Assembly (NCBI RefSeq): GCF_026625805.1
Contig: NZ_CP113064.1
Location: 3,078,657 to 3,142,656, forward strand
DNA: 64,000 nucleotides
Origin: Brevundimonas sp. SL130
Lineage (GTDB): Bacteria; Pseudomonadota; Alphaproteobacteria; Caulobacterales; Caulobacteraceae
Direction of reading: 5' to 3'
In this document: one piece after another, positions 47,975 to 57,700 of the stretch
Layout: each line of letters opens with the position of its first letter
Position numbering within the stretch: the stretch's first letter is position 1
Program-made: the position numbers and the translations under genes
The notes under the pieces: generated by a model
The model's database searches: none
What the model saw: the letters and a program-made list of their open reading frames with translations, nothing else
What the model was told of the DNA's origin: nothing

Positions 47975-48357
47975 GCCTTCTGCTCGACACCCACGCCCTG
48001 CTGTGGCTGGCTTTCGGCGACGAGCGCCTGCCCCCGCGCGTTCGTGCTCGCCTGGAAGACCGGTCTGTCCCGATCTATGTCAGCGCCGTTTCCGCCATCG
48101 AGGTCGCGATCAAGCACCGGATCGGCAAGCTGCCGCAAGCCGGTTCGATAGCTCGAGACTTCGGCGGGGCGATCACCCGCCTGGGCTTGCAGGGGTTGCC
48201 GATTTCCATCGCCGAAGCGGAACTCGCCGGACGGATGGACGGCGATCATCGCGATCCCTTCGATCGCCTGCTCATCGCCCAAGGCCTGCTCAACGATCTG
48301 ACGCTGGTCTCCAACGAAAAGCTGTTCGACAGCTTCGGCGTGGCGCGCCTCTGGTAG
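47971..48357 (+). CDS. PIN-domain toxin (VapC type)
   Basis: A 128-residue PIN-domain protein: LLDTHALLWLAFGD, VSAVSAIEVAIKHRIGKL and DPFDRLLIAQG supply the conserved acidic residues, and LVSNEKLFDSFGV ends the fold. The TTG start at 47971 overlaps the antitoxin stop (TTGA). It differs in sequence from the other VapC at 21.6 kb, so the pairs are not recent copies of each other. Confidence 0.9.
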   Translation: MSLLLDTHALLWLAFGDERLPPRVRARLEDRSVPIYVSAVSAIEVAIKHRIGKLPQAGSIARDFGGAITRLGLQGLPISIAEAELAGRMDGDHRDPFDRLLIAQGLLNDLTLVSNEKLFDSFGVARLW

Positions 48358-48397
48358 GCTTGCTCACTTTCACTGAACCGGCGACAAGCGGTCGTCC

Positions 48398-49252
48398 ATG
48401 AATCCCGCCGCCCTTCCCGTTCGCCGTTCGCCCCATATCGTCGATGTCCTCATCGCCGAGCGCGCCCCGCGTCTGACCGCCTCGGCCTGGTGGCCGATAG
48501 TCCGGCCGGCCCTGTATTCCGTGCTGAACTACAAGGCTGCGGTGCAGATGGCCGACGCCATCCAGGGCCTGTCGGGAGCCGAGACCCTAAACCATGTCTC
48601 AGACCTGCTGAGCCTGAAAGTCGCCGCCGACCATCTGGACCGCCTGCCCGCGACCGGCCGCTGCGTCGTGGTCGCCAATCATCCCACCGGCATCGCCGAC
48701 GGGGTCGCGGTTTATGACGCTGTCAGACAACGCCGCCCCGACGCCATCTTCTTCGCCAACGCCGACGCCCTGCGCGTCTCTCCCCGGCTGGCTGAGACGG
48801 TCATCCCGGTCGAATGGGTTCACGACAAGCGCACCCGCGAAAAGACCCGCGCCACCCTGAACGCCGCGAAAGACGCCTTCGAGGCCGAACGCTGCGTCGT
48901 CATGTTCCCCGCCGGCCGTCTGGCCCGCGAGAAGAAGGGCGTTCTGACCGATCCCGAATGGGCGTCCACCGCCGCCTCCCTGGCGCGCAAATACGGCGCG
49001 CCCGTCATTCCCATGCACGTTACCGGCCCCTACAGTCGGCTGTTCCACCTGTTCGACAAGATCTCGCAGGAACTGCGCGACGTGACCCTGTTCCACGAAC
49101 TGCTGAACAAGGCAGGCAAGCCCTTCGGCGTCGTGGTCGGTCAGCCGATCCCGCCCGAGCGACTGGACGTGGACGCCGTCAAGGCCACCGTGGCCCTGAA
49201 ACATTTCACCGAACGGACCCTGGCCGCCGATCCCGACGCGGTGTTCCCATGA
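48398..49252 (+). CDS. PlsC-like lysophospholipid acyltransferase
   Basis: A 284-residue acyltransferase with the catalytic HX4D in VVANHPTGIADGV, the binding block VVMFPAGRLAREKKG and VIPMHVTGPYSRLFHL. It should move an acyl chain to a glycerol phosphate or similar acceptor at the inner membrane; an ornithine-lipid type role (OlsA-like) is possible. The stop overlaps the tsaE start (ATGA). Confidence 0.82.
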   Translation: MNPAALPVRRSPHIVDVLIAERAPRLTASAWWPIVRPALYSVLNYKAAVQMADAIQGLSGAETLNHVSDLLSLKVAADHLDRLPATGRCVVVANHPTGIADGVAVYDAVRQRRPDAIFFANADALRVSPRLAETVIPVEWVHDKRTREKTRATLNAAKDAFEAERCVVMFPAGRLAREKKGVLTDPEWASTAASLARKYGAPVIPMHVTGPYSRLFHLFDKISQELRDVTLFHELLNKAGKPFGVVVGQPIPPERLDVDAVKATVALKHFTERTLAADPDAVFP

Positions 49253-49707
49253 AGATCAACCTTCCCGACGCCGAGGCCACCACCCGTCTGGGCCACGCCA
49301 TCGCCCCTCTTCTGGCGCCAGGCGACAGCCTGCTGCTGTACGGGCCGCTGGGCATGGGCAAGTCAACCCTGGCGCGCGGCCTGATCCGCGCCCTGACCAC
49401 GCCGGACGAGGACGTGCCCAGCCCGACCTTCACCCTGGTCCAGTTTTATGAGTCCGATCCGCCCGTCGCCCATTTCGACCTCTATCGCCTGACCCGGCCG
49501 GAAGAGGCGTTCGAGATCGGCCTGGACGAGGCCCTGGACGAGGGCTGCGCCGTCATCGAATGGCCCGAGCGGCTGGGCGAGGAGCCAAGCCGGTTCCTGG
49601 GGCCCGACCGGCTGGCCATCGAAATTTCCGAACACGGCGACGGCCGTGTTGCGACCGTTTCCGGCGCAGGCCGGTGGGAAGACCTGATCGACCATGTCCG
49701 TTTCTGA
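49249..49707 (+). CDS. tsaE: tRNA threonylcarbamoyladenosine biosynthesis ATPase TsaE
   Basis: A 152-residue P-loop protein needed with TsaB and TsaD to make t6A on ANN-reading tRNAs. Walker A GPLGMGKSTLARGL, switch SPTFTLVQFYES, HFDLYRL and the C-terminal VIEWPERLGE are present. It overlaps the acyltransferase gene by four bases and amgK by 14, so the block is one operon. Confidence 0.94.
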   Translation: MKINLPDAEATTRLGHAIAPLLAPGDSLLLYGPLGMGKSTLARGLIRALTTPDEDVPSPTFTLVQFYESDPPVAHFDLYRLTRPEEAFEIGLDEALDEGCAVIEWPERLGEEPSRFLGPDRLAIEISEHGDGRVATVSGAGRWEDLIDHVRF

Positions 49708-50803
49708 TCGCGAACAGCTTCGCCTCGACTTCCTGAAGGGCGCCGGCCTGGCCGAGGCGGCGCGCGCGCCCCTGCGCGGCGACGCCTCGACGCGGCGCTA
49801 CGAGCGGCTGACCACGCCGGACGGCGCCAGCCTGATGCTGATGGACCAGGCGCCCGCCGCCGAAAGCCCGCCCGCCGACCCATCCTGGACGCCGCAACAG
49901 CGCCAGGCCGCCGGCTGGAACGCCGTCGCCCGCCTGTCCGCCGGCCGGATCGAGGCCTTCGCCGCCGTCGCCGCCCATCTGAAGTCCCTGGGCCTGTCCG
50001 CCCCCGAAATCCCGGCCCTGGACGCCGCCAACGGCCTGGCGGTGCTGGAAGATTTCGGCGACGCCCTGTTCGCCCGCGTGATCGAGGACGGCGCCGACAA
50101 GACGCCCCCCGAGACATCGATGTATCTGGCCGCCATCGAAGCCCTGGCGACCCTGCACGACGCCGGGAACCCGCCCCAAACCCTGCACGGCCCCGGCGGC
50201 GACTGGCCCCTGCTGACCTATGACGAGACGGCGCTTCAGGGCGGGGCGGATCTGTTCGTCGAATGGCTGCCACGCTTCGACGATCGCGTGCGCTTCGACG
50301 CCGCCGCAGTCGCCGACTGGCGCGAAGCCTGGGCGCCCCTGGTCGCCTCGGGCGCGGCCGGCGCCTCGGTCATGGCGCACCGCGACTATCACGCCGAGAA
50401 CCTGATCTGGCTGCCTGAGCGCCAGGGCCCCGCCCGCGTCGGCATGATCGACTTCCAGGACGCAGTGCGCGCCCACCCGTCCTGGGATCTGCACTCCCTG
50501 CTTCAGGACGCCCGCCGCGACGTGTCGCCGGCGCTGGAGACCGAGGCCCTGGACCGCTATTTCGCCCTGCGCCCCCATGTGGACCGCGCCGCCTTCATGG
50601 CCGACTACGCCGGCCTGGCCGCCCTGAACGAGGCGCGGATCATCGGCATCTTCGCCCGGCTGATCGCCCGCGACGGCAAGCCCCGCTACCGTCAGTTCCT
50701 GCCACGCATGTGGCGGCATCTGAACGCCAATCTGGAACAGCCGGCCCTGGCGCCCGTCGCCCGCTGGTTTGACCGCCACGTCCCAGCCGAGGTGCGCGCA
50801 TGA
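49694..50803 (+). CDS. amgK: N-acetylmuramate/N-acetylglucosamine kinase AmgK
   Basis: A 369-residue kinase of the aminoglycoside-phosphotransferase fold. APLRGDASTRRYERL near the start, catalytic MAHRDYHAENLIWL and metal-binding GMIDFQDAV fit AmgK, which phosphorylates recycled cell-wall sugars at the anomeric position. The murU gene follows with a four-base overlap; together they return MurNAc to UDP-MurNAc without the early Mur steps. Confidence 0.9.
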   Translation: MSVSDREQLRLDFLKGAGLAEAARAPLRGDASTRRYERLTTPDGASLMLMDQAPAAESPPADPSWTPQQRQAAGWNAVARLSAGRIEAFAAVAAHLKSLGLSAPEIPALDAANGLAVLEDFGDALFARVIEDGADKTPPETSMYLAAIEALATLHDAGNPPQTLHGPGGDWPLLTYDETALQGGADLFVEWLPRFDDRVRFDAAAVADWREAWAPLVASGAAGASVMAHRDYHAENLIWLPERQGPARVGMIDFQDAVRAHPSWDLHSLLQDARRDVSPALETEALDRYFALRPHVDRAAFMADYAGLAALNEARIIGIFARLIARDGKPRYRQFLPRMWRHLNANLEQPALAPVARWFDRHVPAEVRA

Positions 50804-51516
50804 CCGCTCCCAAGACCGCAATGGTGCTCGCCGCCGGCCTGGGCACCCGGATGCGCCCCCTGACCGACGATCGGCCCAAGGCCCTGGTCGAGGTGGCGGG
50901 GCGCGCCCTGATCGACCATGTGCTGGACCGGTTGGCCGACGCGGGGGTGGAGACGGCGGTCGTCAATGTCCACTGGTTCGCCGACCGGCTGGAGGGTCAT
51001 CTGGCCGCGCGCGGACGCGGCCCCCGCATCCTCATCTCCGACGAACGGGCCGAACTGCTGGAAACCGGCGGCGGCTTGAAGAAGGCTCATCCCCTGCTGG
51101 GCGAGGATCCCGTCTTCGTCGCCAACATCGACAGCGTCTGGATCGACCGGGGCGACGCCCTGGCCGATCTGATCCGCCTGTGGAACCCCGAGACCATGGA
51201 CGCCGCCCTGCTGCTGGCCCGCCGCGAGGGCTCCATCGGCTTCGAGGGCGACGGCGACTTCTTCCTGGCCGAGGACGGAAAACTGACCTTCCGCGGCGAC
51301 GCCCCCTCCGCCCCCTTCGCCTATATGGGCGTCCACATCACCCGCCCCGGCTATGCCGACCACGGCCCCGACGGCCCCTTCTCCCTCAGCCCCCTGTGGC
51401 GCAAATCCGCCGCCGAGGGTCGCCTCTACGGCTGTGTCCTGGACGGCGACTGGATGCACGTCGGCGATCCCCAGGCGCGGGATCAGGCCGAGGCGAAACT
51501 GGCGGGGCAGGGATGA
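50800..51516 (+). CDS. murU: N-acetylmuramate 1-phosphate uridylyltransferase MurU
   Basis: A 238-residue nucleotidyltransferase with the signature LAAGLGTRMRPLTDDRPKAL, VVNVHWFADRLEGHL, ISDERAELLETGGGLKKA and a metal-binding ANIDSVWIDRG. It makes UDP-MurNAc from MurNAc-1-P in the recycling pathway that bypasses fosfomycin-sensitive MurA. It overlaps amgK by four bases and is followed by a hairpin repeat. Confidence 0.92.
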   Translation: MTAPKTAMVLAAGLGTRMRPLTDDRPKALVEVAGRALIDHVLDRLADAGVETAVVNVHWFADRLEGHLAARGRGPRILISDERAELLETGGGLKKAHPLLGEDPVFVANIDSVWIDRGDALADLIRLWNPETMDAALLLARREGSIGFEGDGDFFLAEDGKLTFRGDAPSAPFAYMGVHITRPGYADHGPDGPFSLSPLWRKSAAEGRLYGCVLDGDWMHVGDPQARDQAEAKLAGQG

Positions 51517-51548
51517 CGCCCGCCGCTTTGCCGCGCCCCACCCCCTCC

Positions 51549-51654
51549 CCGTCATCCTCGGGCTTGTCCCGAGGATCCATACGCCCGGTGTTCGCCGGTA
51601 CGCACCGGGCTCGACGGAGTCTATGGATCCTAGGCACAAGGCCTAGGATGACGG
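51549..51654. repeat. GTCATCC-family repeat upstream of addB
   Basis: Begins CCGTCATCCTCGGGCTTGTC and ends GGCCTAGGATGACGG, with self-folding arms and the shared inner ACGCCCGGTG and TATGGATCCT. It ends seven bases before the probable GTG start of addB, so it supplies the immediate leader of addB. Confidence 0.82.
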
Positions 51655-51661
51655 AATTGAA

Positions 51662-54600
51662 GTGAGCGGCTTCGACCCCTTCGCGGACCTCCCTCAAGCA
51701 GCCGACCGCCGCGCGGTCGGCGCTAGGGAAACAGAAGTGCGCCCCCGCTGGTACGCCATCCCCGCGCACCGGCCCTTCCTCGAGGATCTGGCCGCCGGCG
51801 TCCTGGCCTGGCTGGGCGATCTGCCGCCCGAGACCCTGTCCGACGCCACCATCCTGTTGCCCAACCGCCGCGCCGCGCGCGCCTTCACCGGCGCCCTGTC
51901 GAAACTCTCGCAGGGCCGCCCCATCCTGCTGCCTCAGGTCCGGCCGTTGGGCGATCTGGAGGAGGACGAGCCGCCCTTCACCCCCGGCGCCCTCGGCCTG
52001 GACCTGCCGCCCGCCATCCCCGCCCTGACCCGCCGCTTCGAGATGGCGCGGATGATCGTCGAACAGTTCGACAGCGACCTGACGCCGATGCGGGCCCTGG
52101 ATCTGGCGGATGCACTCGGCGGCTTCCTCGATTCCTGCCAGCTGGAAGAAATCCAGAACCCCGAACGGATCGCCACACTGGTGGACGGCGAAATGGCCGA
52201 GCACTGGGAACGGTCAGCCGAGTTCCTGGGGCTCGCCGTCACCGCCTGGCCCAAACGCCTCGCTGAACTGGGCCTGGTCGATCCCGCCTGGCGCCGCGCC
52301 ACCCTGCTGCGCCGCCTCGCCGAACTATGGGACCACACGCCCCCGACCCAGGCCGTCATCGCCGCCGGTTCGACCGGCACCGTCCCTGCCGCCGGCGACG
52401 TGCTGAAGGCCGTGGCCAGGGCGCCCCTGGGCTGCGTCGTCCTGCCCGGCCTCGACCTCGATCTGGATGAGGCGGTCTGGGACCGGCTGGACGAACAGCA
52501 TCCGCAGAGCGCGATGAAACGACTGCTGGACCGCTGTGAGATCCCCCGCGACGCCGTCCGCCCCTGGTTCCGTCCCCCGGTCGCCCCCGCCGTCGAGGCG
52601 CAAGGCCTGGCCCGCCAACGCCTGGTCAACGAGGCCCTGCGGCCTGCCGAGGCCACCGACGACTGGCGCCGCGCCATCCGCGACCTTCGCTCGACCGCCG
52701 CCGCGCGGGGCGAGGCCCGCGACCCCATCGCCGAAGGTCTGCAAGGCCTGTCCCTGCTCACCGTCCGCGCCGAGGAAGAGGCCGCCGCCGCCATCGCCCT
52801 GATGATGCGAGAGACGCTGGAGACGCCCAATCCTGATGGAACGGGCAAGACCTGCGCCCTCGTCACGCCCGACCAGGCCCTGGGCCGCCGCGTCGCCGCC
52901 CGGCTGGAACGCTGGGGCGTCGTCCCGGATTCGTCGGCCGGCGCCCCCCTGTCGCGCCTGCCTGCCGGCGCCCTGGTCGATCTGTGCGCCCGCTGGATCG
53001 CCGATCCGGTTCAGCCCCATCTGCTGCTGGCCGTCGTCAAACATCCGTTGGCCCGGTTCGACCTGGGCGACGCCCCTCAAGCCGCCGCCGTCGCCGCCCT
53101 GGAGGAACACGCCCTGCGCGGTCCTCGCCCGCGCGACTTCGCCGCCATCCGCCGTCGCCTGCTCGAGGCGGTCGAACCCGACCGGCGCGGCAAGGCCCCG
53201 CCCGAGTGGAAACGCGACCGCCTGTCGGCCGCCACCCGCCTGGTCGATCATCTACAAACCACCGTCGAGGCCGCGACCGCCGCCTTCGCCCCTGACGCCG
53301 ATCTAAACACGGCCGCCTCCGCCCTGACGCGCCTGATCGAGACCCTGGCCGGCCAGGACGCCTGGGCCGGTCCCGACGGCGAGGCCGCCGCCGGCCTTCT
53401 GTCCGGCCTGATCGAGGGCGGCGCCTCGCTGGGCCGCATCGACCGGGCCGACCTGGCCGAGCTGACCACATCGCTGGTGCGCGAGACCGTGGTCCGCACC
53501 GGGGGCGCCACCCATCCGTCGCTGCGGATCCTGGGGGCCATAGAGGCGCGGCTGGTGCGCGCCGACCGGATGATCCTGGCCGGGCTGGAGGAAGGCGTCT
53601 GGCCCCAGGCCGCCCCGACCGATCCCTTCCTGTCGCGTCCGATGCGCAAGGCCCTGGGCCTGCCCCCGCCCGAACGTCGCCTGGGCCAGACGGCCCAGGA
53701 CTTCGTCCAGGCCGCCTGCGCCGACGAGGCCATCCTGGTCCATAGCGAACGACGCGGCGGACAGCCCGCCGTGCGTTCGCGCTGGCTGTGGCGGCTGGAG
53801 ATGCTGACGCGGGGCGCCCATTCCGCCGAAACCCCGGTCGAACTGCCCCGGCCCCGCACCGTCCTGGACTGGGCCCGCGCCCTAGACGCGCCCCCGCCCG
53901 GACCGCCGCGCTTCGCCAAACGGCCCGAGCCGCGCCCGCCGGTGCATCGCCGTCCGCGCAGCCTCTATGTCACCCGCATCGAACGCTGGGTGCGCGACCC
54001 CTACGCCATCTACGCCCTGTGGGTGCTGGGGCTGGAGGCGATGGAGCGTCCCGGCGCCTCGGCCGAGGCTATGGAGCGCGGCAACGCCGTCCATGCGGCC
54101 ATCGAACGGCTGACCCTGGACTGGCCTGACGACCTACCCGACGACTGCGAAACCATACTGCACGACCATCTGCTGCGCGAACTGGGCGCGCGCGGCTTCG
54201 AGGATGCGGCCATGGCGCGCGAGGCCCCGCTCGCCCGCAACGCCGCCCGCTGGCTGACCGATTTCGAGCGCCGCCGTCGCGCGCGGGGGATCGACATCCT
54301 GGTCGAGCAACAGGGCGTGATGACCTTCGACGGCCCCGCCGGCCTCTTCACCGTCAAGGCCTTCGCCGACCGGATCGAGCTGGCCTCCGACGGGGCGGCG
54401 GTGATGGACTTCAAGACCGGGGCCGCGCCGTCCGCCAAACAGGTCAAGTCCGGCTTCGCTCCGCAACTGACCCTGACCGCCGCCATCCTGGCCGACGGCG
54501 GGTTCGAAGGCGCCAAAGGCCCCGTCACGCCCGACGAACTGACCTATGTCCGCGTGGTCGGGCGCAAGACGGCGGGCGAGGTCATCACCCGCGCCTCGGG

Positions 54601-54793
54601 CGCCGAGGCGGCCGACCTGGCCCAGGCGGCGCTGGAGGGACTGAAGCGCCGCGTCGCCCGCTTTGACGACCCGAACACCCCCTATGTCTCCTGGGCCGCG
54701 CCCCAGTTCATGGGCGCCCAGGGCGGCAACTACGACCATCTGGCCCGCGTCTGGGAATGGTCGGTCATCGGCGACGGCGAGGACAGCGAATGA
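51662..54793 (+). CDS. addB: double-strand break repair protein AddB
   Basis: A 1043-residue subunit of the AddAB helicase-nuclease, the alphaproteobacterial counterpart of RecBCD. YAIPAHRPFLEDLAAGVLAW is the typical start, LLPNRRAARAFTGAL marks the helicase-like part, LAGLEEGVWPQ and LGLPPPERRLGQTAQDF the middle, and the C-terminal nuclease has AVMDFKTGAAPS. It processes broken ends for RecA. The start is a GTG at 51662 with only a weak ribosome site; it overlaps addA by four bases. Confidence 0.93.
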   Translation: MSGFDPFADLPQAADRRAVGARETEVRPRWYAIPAHRPFLEDLAAGVLAWLGDLPPETLSDATILLPNRRAARAFTGALSKLSQGRPILLPQVRPLGDLEEDEPPFTPGALGLDLPPAIPALTRRFEMARMIVEQFDSDLTPMRALDLADALGGFLDSCQLEEIQNPERIATLVDGEMAEHWERSAEFLGLAVTAWPKRLAELGLVDPAWRRATLLRRLAELWDHTPPTQAVIAAGSTGTVPAAGDVLKAVARAPLGCVVLPGLDLDLDEAVWDRLDEQHPQSAMKRLLDRCEIPRDAVRPWFRPPVAPAVEAQGLARQRLVNEALRPAEATDDWRRAIRDLRSTAAARGEARDPIAEGLQGLSLLTVRAEEEAAAAIALMMRETLETPNPDGTGKTCALVTPDQALGRRVAARLERWGVVPDSSAGAPLSRLPAGALVDLCARWIADPVQPHLLLAVVKHPLARFDLGDAPQAAAVAALEEHALRGPRPRDFAAIRRRLLEAVEPDRRGKAPPEWKRDRLSAATRLVDHLQTTVEAATAAFAPDADLNTAASALTRLIETLAGQDAWAGPDGEAAAGLLSGLIEGGASLGRIDRADLAELTTSLVRETVVRTGGATHPSLRILGAIEARLVRADRMILAGLEEGVWPQAAPTDPFLSRPMRKALGLPPPERRLGQTAQDFVQAACADEAILVHSERRGGQPAVRSRWLWRLEMLTRGAHSAETPVELPRPRTVLDWARALDAPPPGPPRFAKRPEPRPPVHRRPRSLYVTRIERWVRDPYAIYALWVLGLEAMERPGASAEAMERGNAVHAAIERLTLDWPDDLPDDCETILHDHLLRELGARGFEDAAMAREAPLARNAARWLTDFERRRRARGIDILVEQQGVMTFDGPAGLFTVKAFADRIELASDGAAVMDFKTGAAPSAKQVKSGFAPQLTLTAAILADGGFEGAKGPVTPDELTYVRVVGRKTAGEVITRASGAEAADLAQAALEGLKRRVARFDDPNTPYVSWAAPQFMGAQGGNYDHLARVWEWSVIGDGEDSE

Positions 54794-57700
54794 CCGCCCC
54801 CTCCCCTCAGATCATCGCGGCCGACCCGCGCCTGACCGTCTTCGTCACCGCCAACGCCGGCTCGGGCAAGACCACCACCCTGGTCAACCGGGTGGCGCGG
54901 CTGTTGCTGGACCAGGTCGATCCCGGCGCCATCCTGTGCGTCACCTATACCAAGGCCGCCGCCGCCGAGATGCAGGCCCGGCTGTTCGACCAGCTGGGCG
55001 GCTGGGCCGTGCTGGACGACGCCGCCCTGTCGCGCGAACTGGCCCGGCTGGACGACGGGGATCCGCAGACGATGGATCACGCGGCGCTTTCACGCGCCCG
55101 CAAACTGTTCGCCCGCGCGCTGGAGACGCCGGGCGGGCTGAAGATCCAGACCATCCACGCCTTCTGCGAAAAACTGCTGCGCCGCTTCCCGCTCGAAGCC
55201 GGGGTCTCGCCCCGCTTCACCGTGCTGGAAGACCAGGCCGCCACCGCCCTCAGCGAGGCCGCACGCAAGGAACTGGCTCAAACCGCCTACGACAATCCGG
55301 ACGGGCTAATCGGCCTGGCCTACAGCCATTTCGCCGTCGAACTGGACTGGCAGCGGTTCCAGGCCCTGCTGTCGATGATCGAGGCCAAGCGCGCCGATCT
55401 GCTGGACTATATCGACCGCGCCGAGGCCGGAACCGCGCCCGATCCCTACGCCCTCACCGGCGCCGAGGCGGGCCGCAGTCCCGAAGAATTGGAACAGGAC
55501 TTCGTCGCCTGGATCGACCCCGCCGAATGGAACCGCATGGCCGAGGCCATGGCGACCGGCTCGACCAACGACCGCAAGATCGCCGACGCCATGAGCGTCG
55601 CCGCGCCCCCCTACGCCGGGTTCGCGGCCCTGGCCGGGGTCTTCTGCACCCAGGCGGGCGAGCCGCGAAAAAGCATGGGCACCAAGTCGGCGCCGCAAGG
55701 GGCGGTCGGCTGGCTGGTCGATCTGCAAACCCAATTCCTCGCCACCCGTGAGGCGCTGCGTAAGGCCCGGATCGCCGATGACACGATCAAGGTCCTGACC
55801 CTGGCCCGCGCCCATGCCGCCTTCTACGAGGCCGCAAAGGCCCAGCGCGGCGCGCTCGACTTCCCCGACCTGGTCGCCCGCGCCGCCGCCCTGCTGACCC
55901 GCAGCGGGGCCGCCGCCTGGGTGCTGTACAAGCTGGACGGCGGGGTCGATCACGTCCTGATCGACGAGGCCCAGGACACCGCCCCCGAACAGTGGGCCAT
56001 CGTCCGCGCCCTGACCGGAGAGTTCTACTCAGGCCAAGGTTCACCTCATCGGGCCTCGGGCCGCACCGTCTTCGCCGTCGGCGACGAGAAACAGTCGATC
56101 TACTCCTTTCAGGGCGCCCGGCCGGAACGTCTGCGTCAGGAACGGGCCGACTTCCTGGCCCTGGCAGAGGGCGCCGGCGAACCCTTCGCCGGGCCCGAGC
56201 TGAACACCTCCTACCGTTCGACCGAAGAAGTGCTGACCTTCGTCGACGCCGTCTTCGCCGATCCCGACCGCACCCGCGCCCTGACCGGCCCGCAAGGCGA
56301 CATCGCCCGCCACATCCCGGCCCGCATCGGCCAGCACGGCGCCATCGACCTGTGGCCCCTGTTCCTCGACGAGCCCGCGCCCGAGACCGACGCCTGGGAC
56401 GATCCGGTCGATCAGGAGAGCGCCGGCAGCGCCCGCAAACGCCTGGCCCGCGACCTTGCCCGCGAGATCCGCCGCCAGGTCGAAAGCGGCCTGGCCGTCT
56501 TCGACAGCCGCACCCGCGATCTCCGCCCCGCCGGCTACGGCGACTACATCGTCCTGGTCCGCCGCCGCGACGCCACCTTCGAAGAAATCATTCGCGCCTT
56601 GAAGACCGAGGGCGTCCCCGTCGCGGGCGCCGACCGGCTGAAACTGTCCAGCCATATCGTCTTCGACGACCTGATCGCCCTGGCCCGATTTGCGCTCTTC
56701 CCCGACGACGACCTGTCCCTGGCCGAGGTGCTACGCAGCCCCCTGTGCGACGTGGACGAGAATGGTCTCTACGCCTTGGCGGGCCGCGAGAACCGCAAGG
56801 CGGGTCAACTGTGGCGCGACCTGCGCGACCGGGCGCACGAACGCCCCGAATGGACCCGCGCCCGCGACCTGCTCCAGGCCGTCATCGGCGCGCGCGGCGG
56901 CGACCCGTTCGCCTTCTTCTCCCTGGCTCTGAACCGGGTGGACGACACAGGCCGCTCCGGCCGCGCCCGAATCCTGGCCCGGCTGGGCCGCGAGGCGGAA
57001 GAAGCCATAGACGAGACCCTGAACCAGGTGCTGGCGGCCGAGAACCGGGGCGCGATCGACCTGGAGGCCTGCCTCGCCCAGCTCGAGGCCGCCGACGTCG
57101 AGGTGAAGCGCGAGCTGGAAGGGGCGCGCGGCGAGGTCCGCGTCATGACCGTCCACGGCGCCAAGGGGCTGGAGGCGCCCATCGTCATCCTGCCCGACAC
57201 CACCATGAAGGCGAAGGCCCAGGGGCCGTCCCTGATGCCCGCCGTCCCAAGAAGCGAGAATGGCGAGGACGAAGGCGAGGCCTGGCTGATGGCCCCCGGC
57301 TCGGCCAAGGACGACTGCCCCGCCTCGGCCGACGCCCGCGCGGCGCGCCAGGCCCGCACCGACGACGAGACCCTGCGCCTGCTCTATGTCGCCCTGACCC
57401 GCGCCCGCGACCGGGTCATCGTCATGGGCCGCGCCTCCAGCCGGGGCGCCGAGCCCGGCAGCTGGTGGTCGGTGATCGAAGAGACCTTCGACCGCTTGGG
57501 CGATCAGGTACGCGAGGTCGAGAACGGCGTCCGCCGCTTCGGCGTCGATCCCGAACGCCGTCCCGTCGCGACCGCCCAAGACCGCACGACCGCAGCCCTG
57601 CCCGCCTGGGCCGCCACGCCGCCGTCCGCCGACGCCGCCGCCCGCTTCGCCGCGCCGTCGCGGATGGAGGGCGCGATCCGCATTCCCGCCCCCTCGCCCC

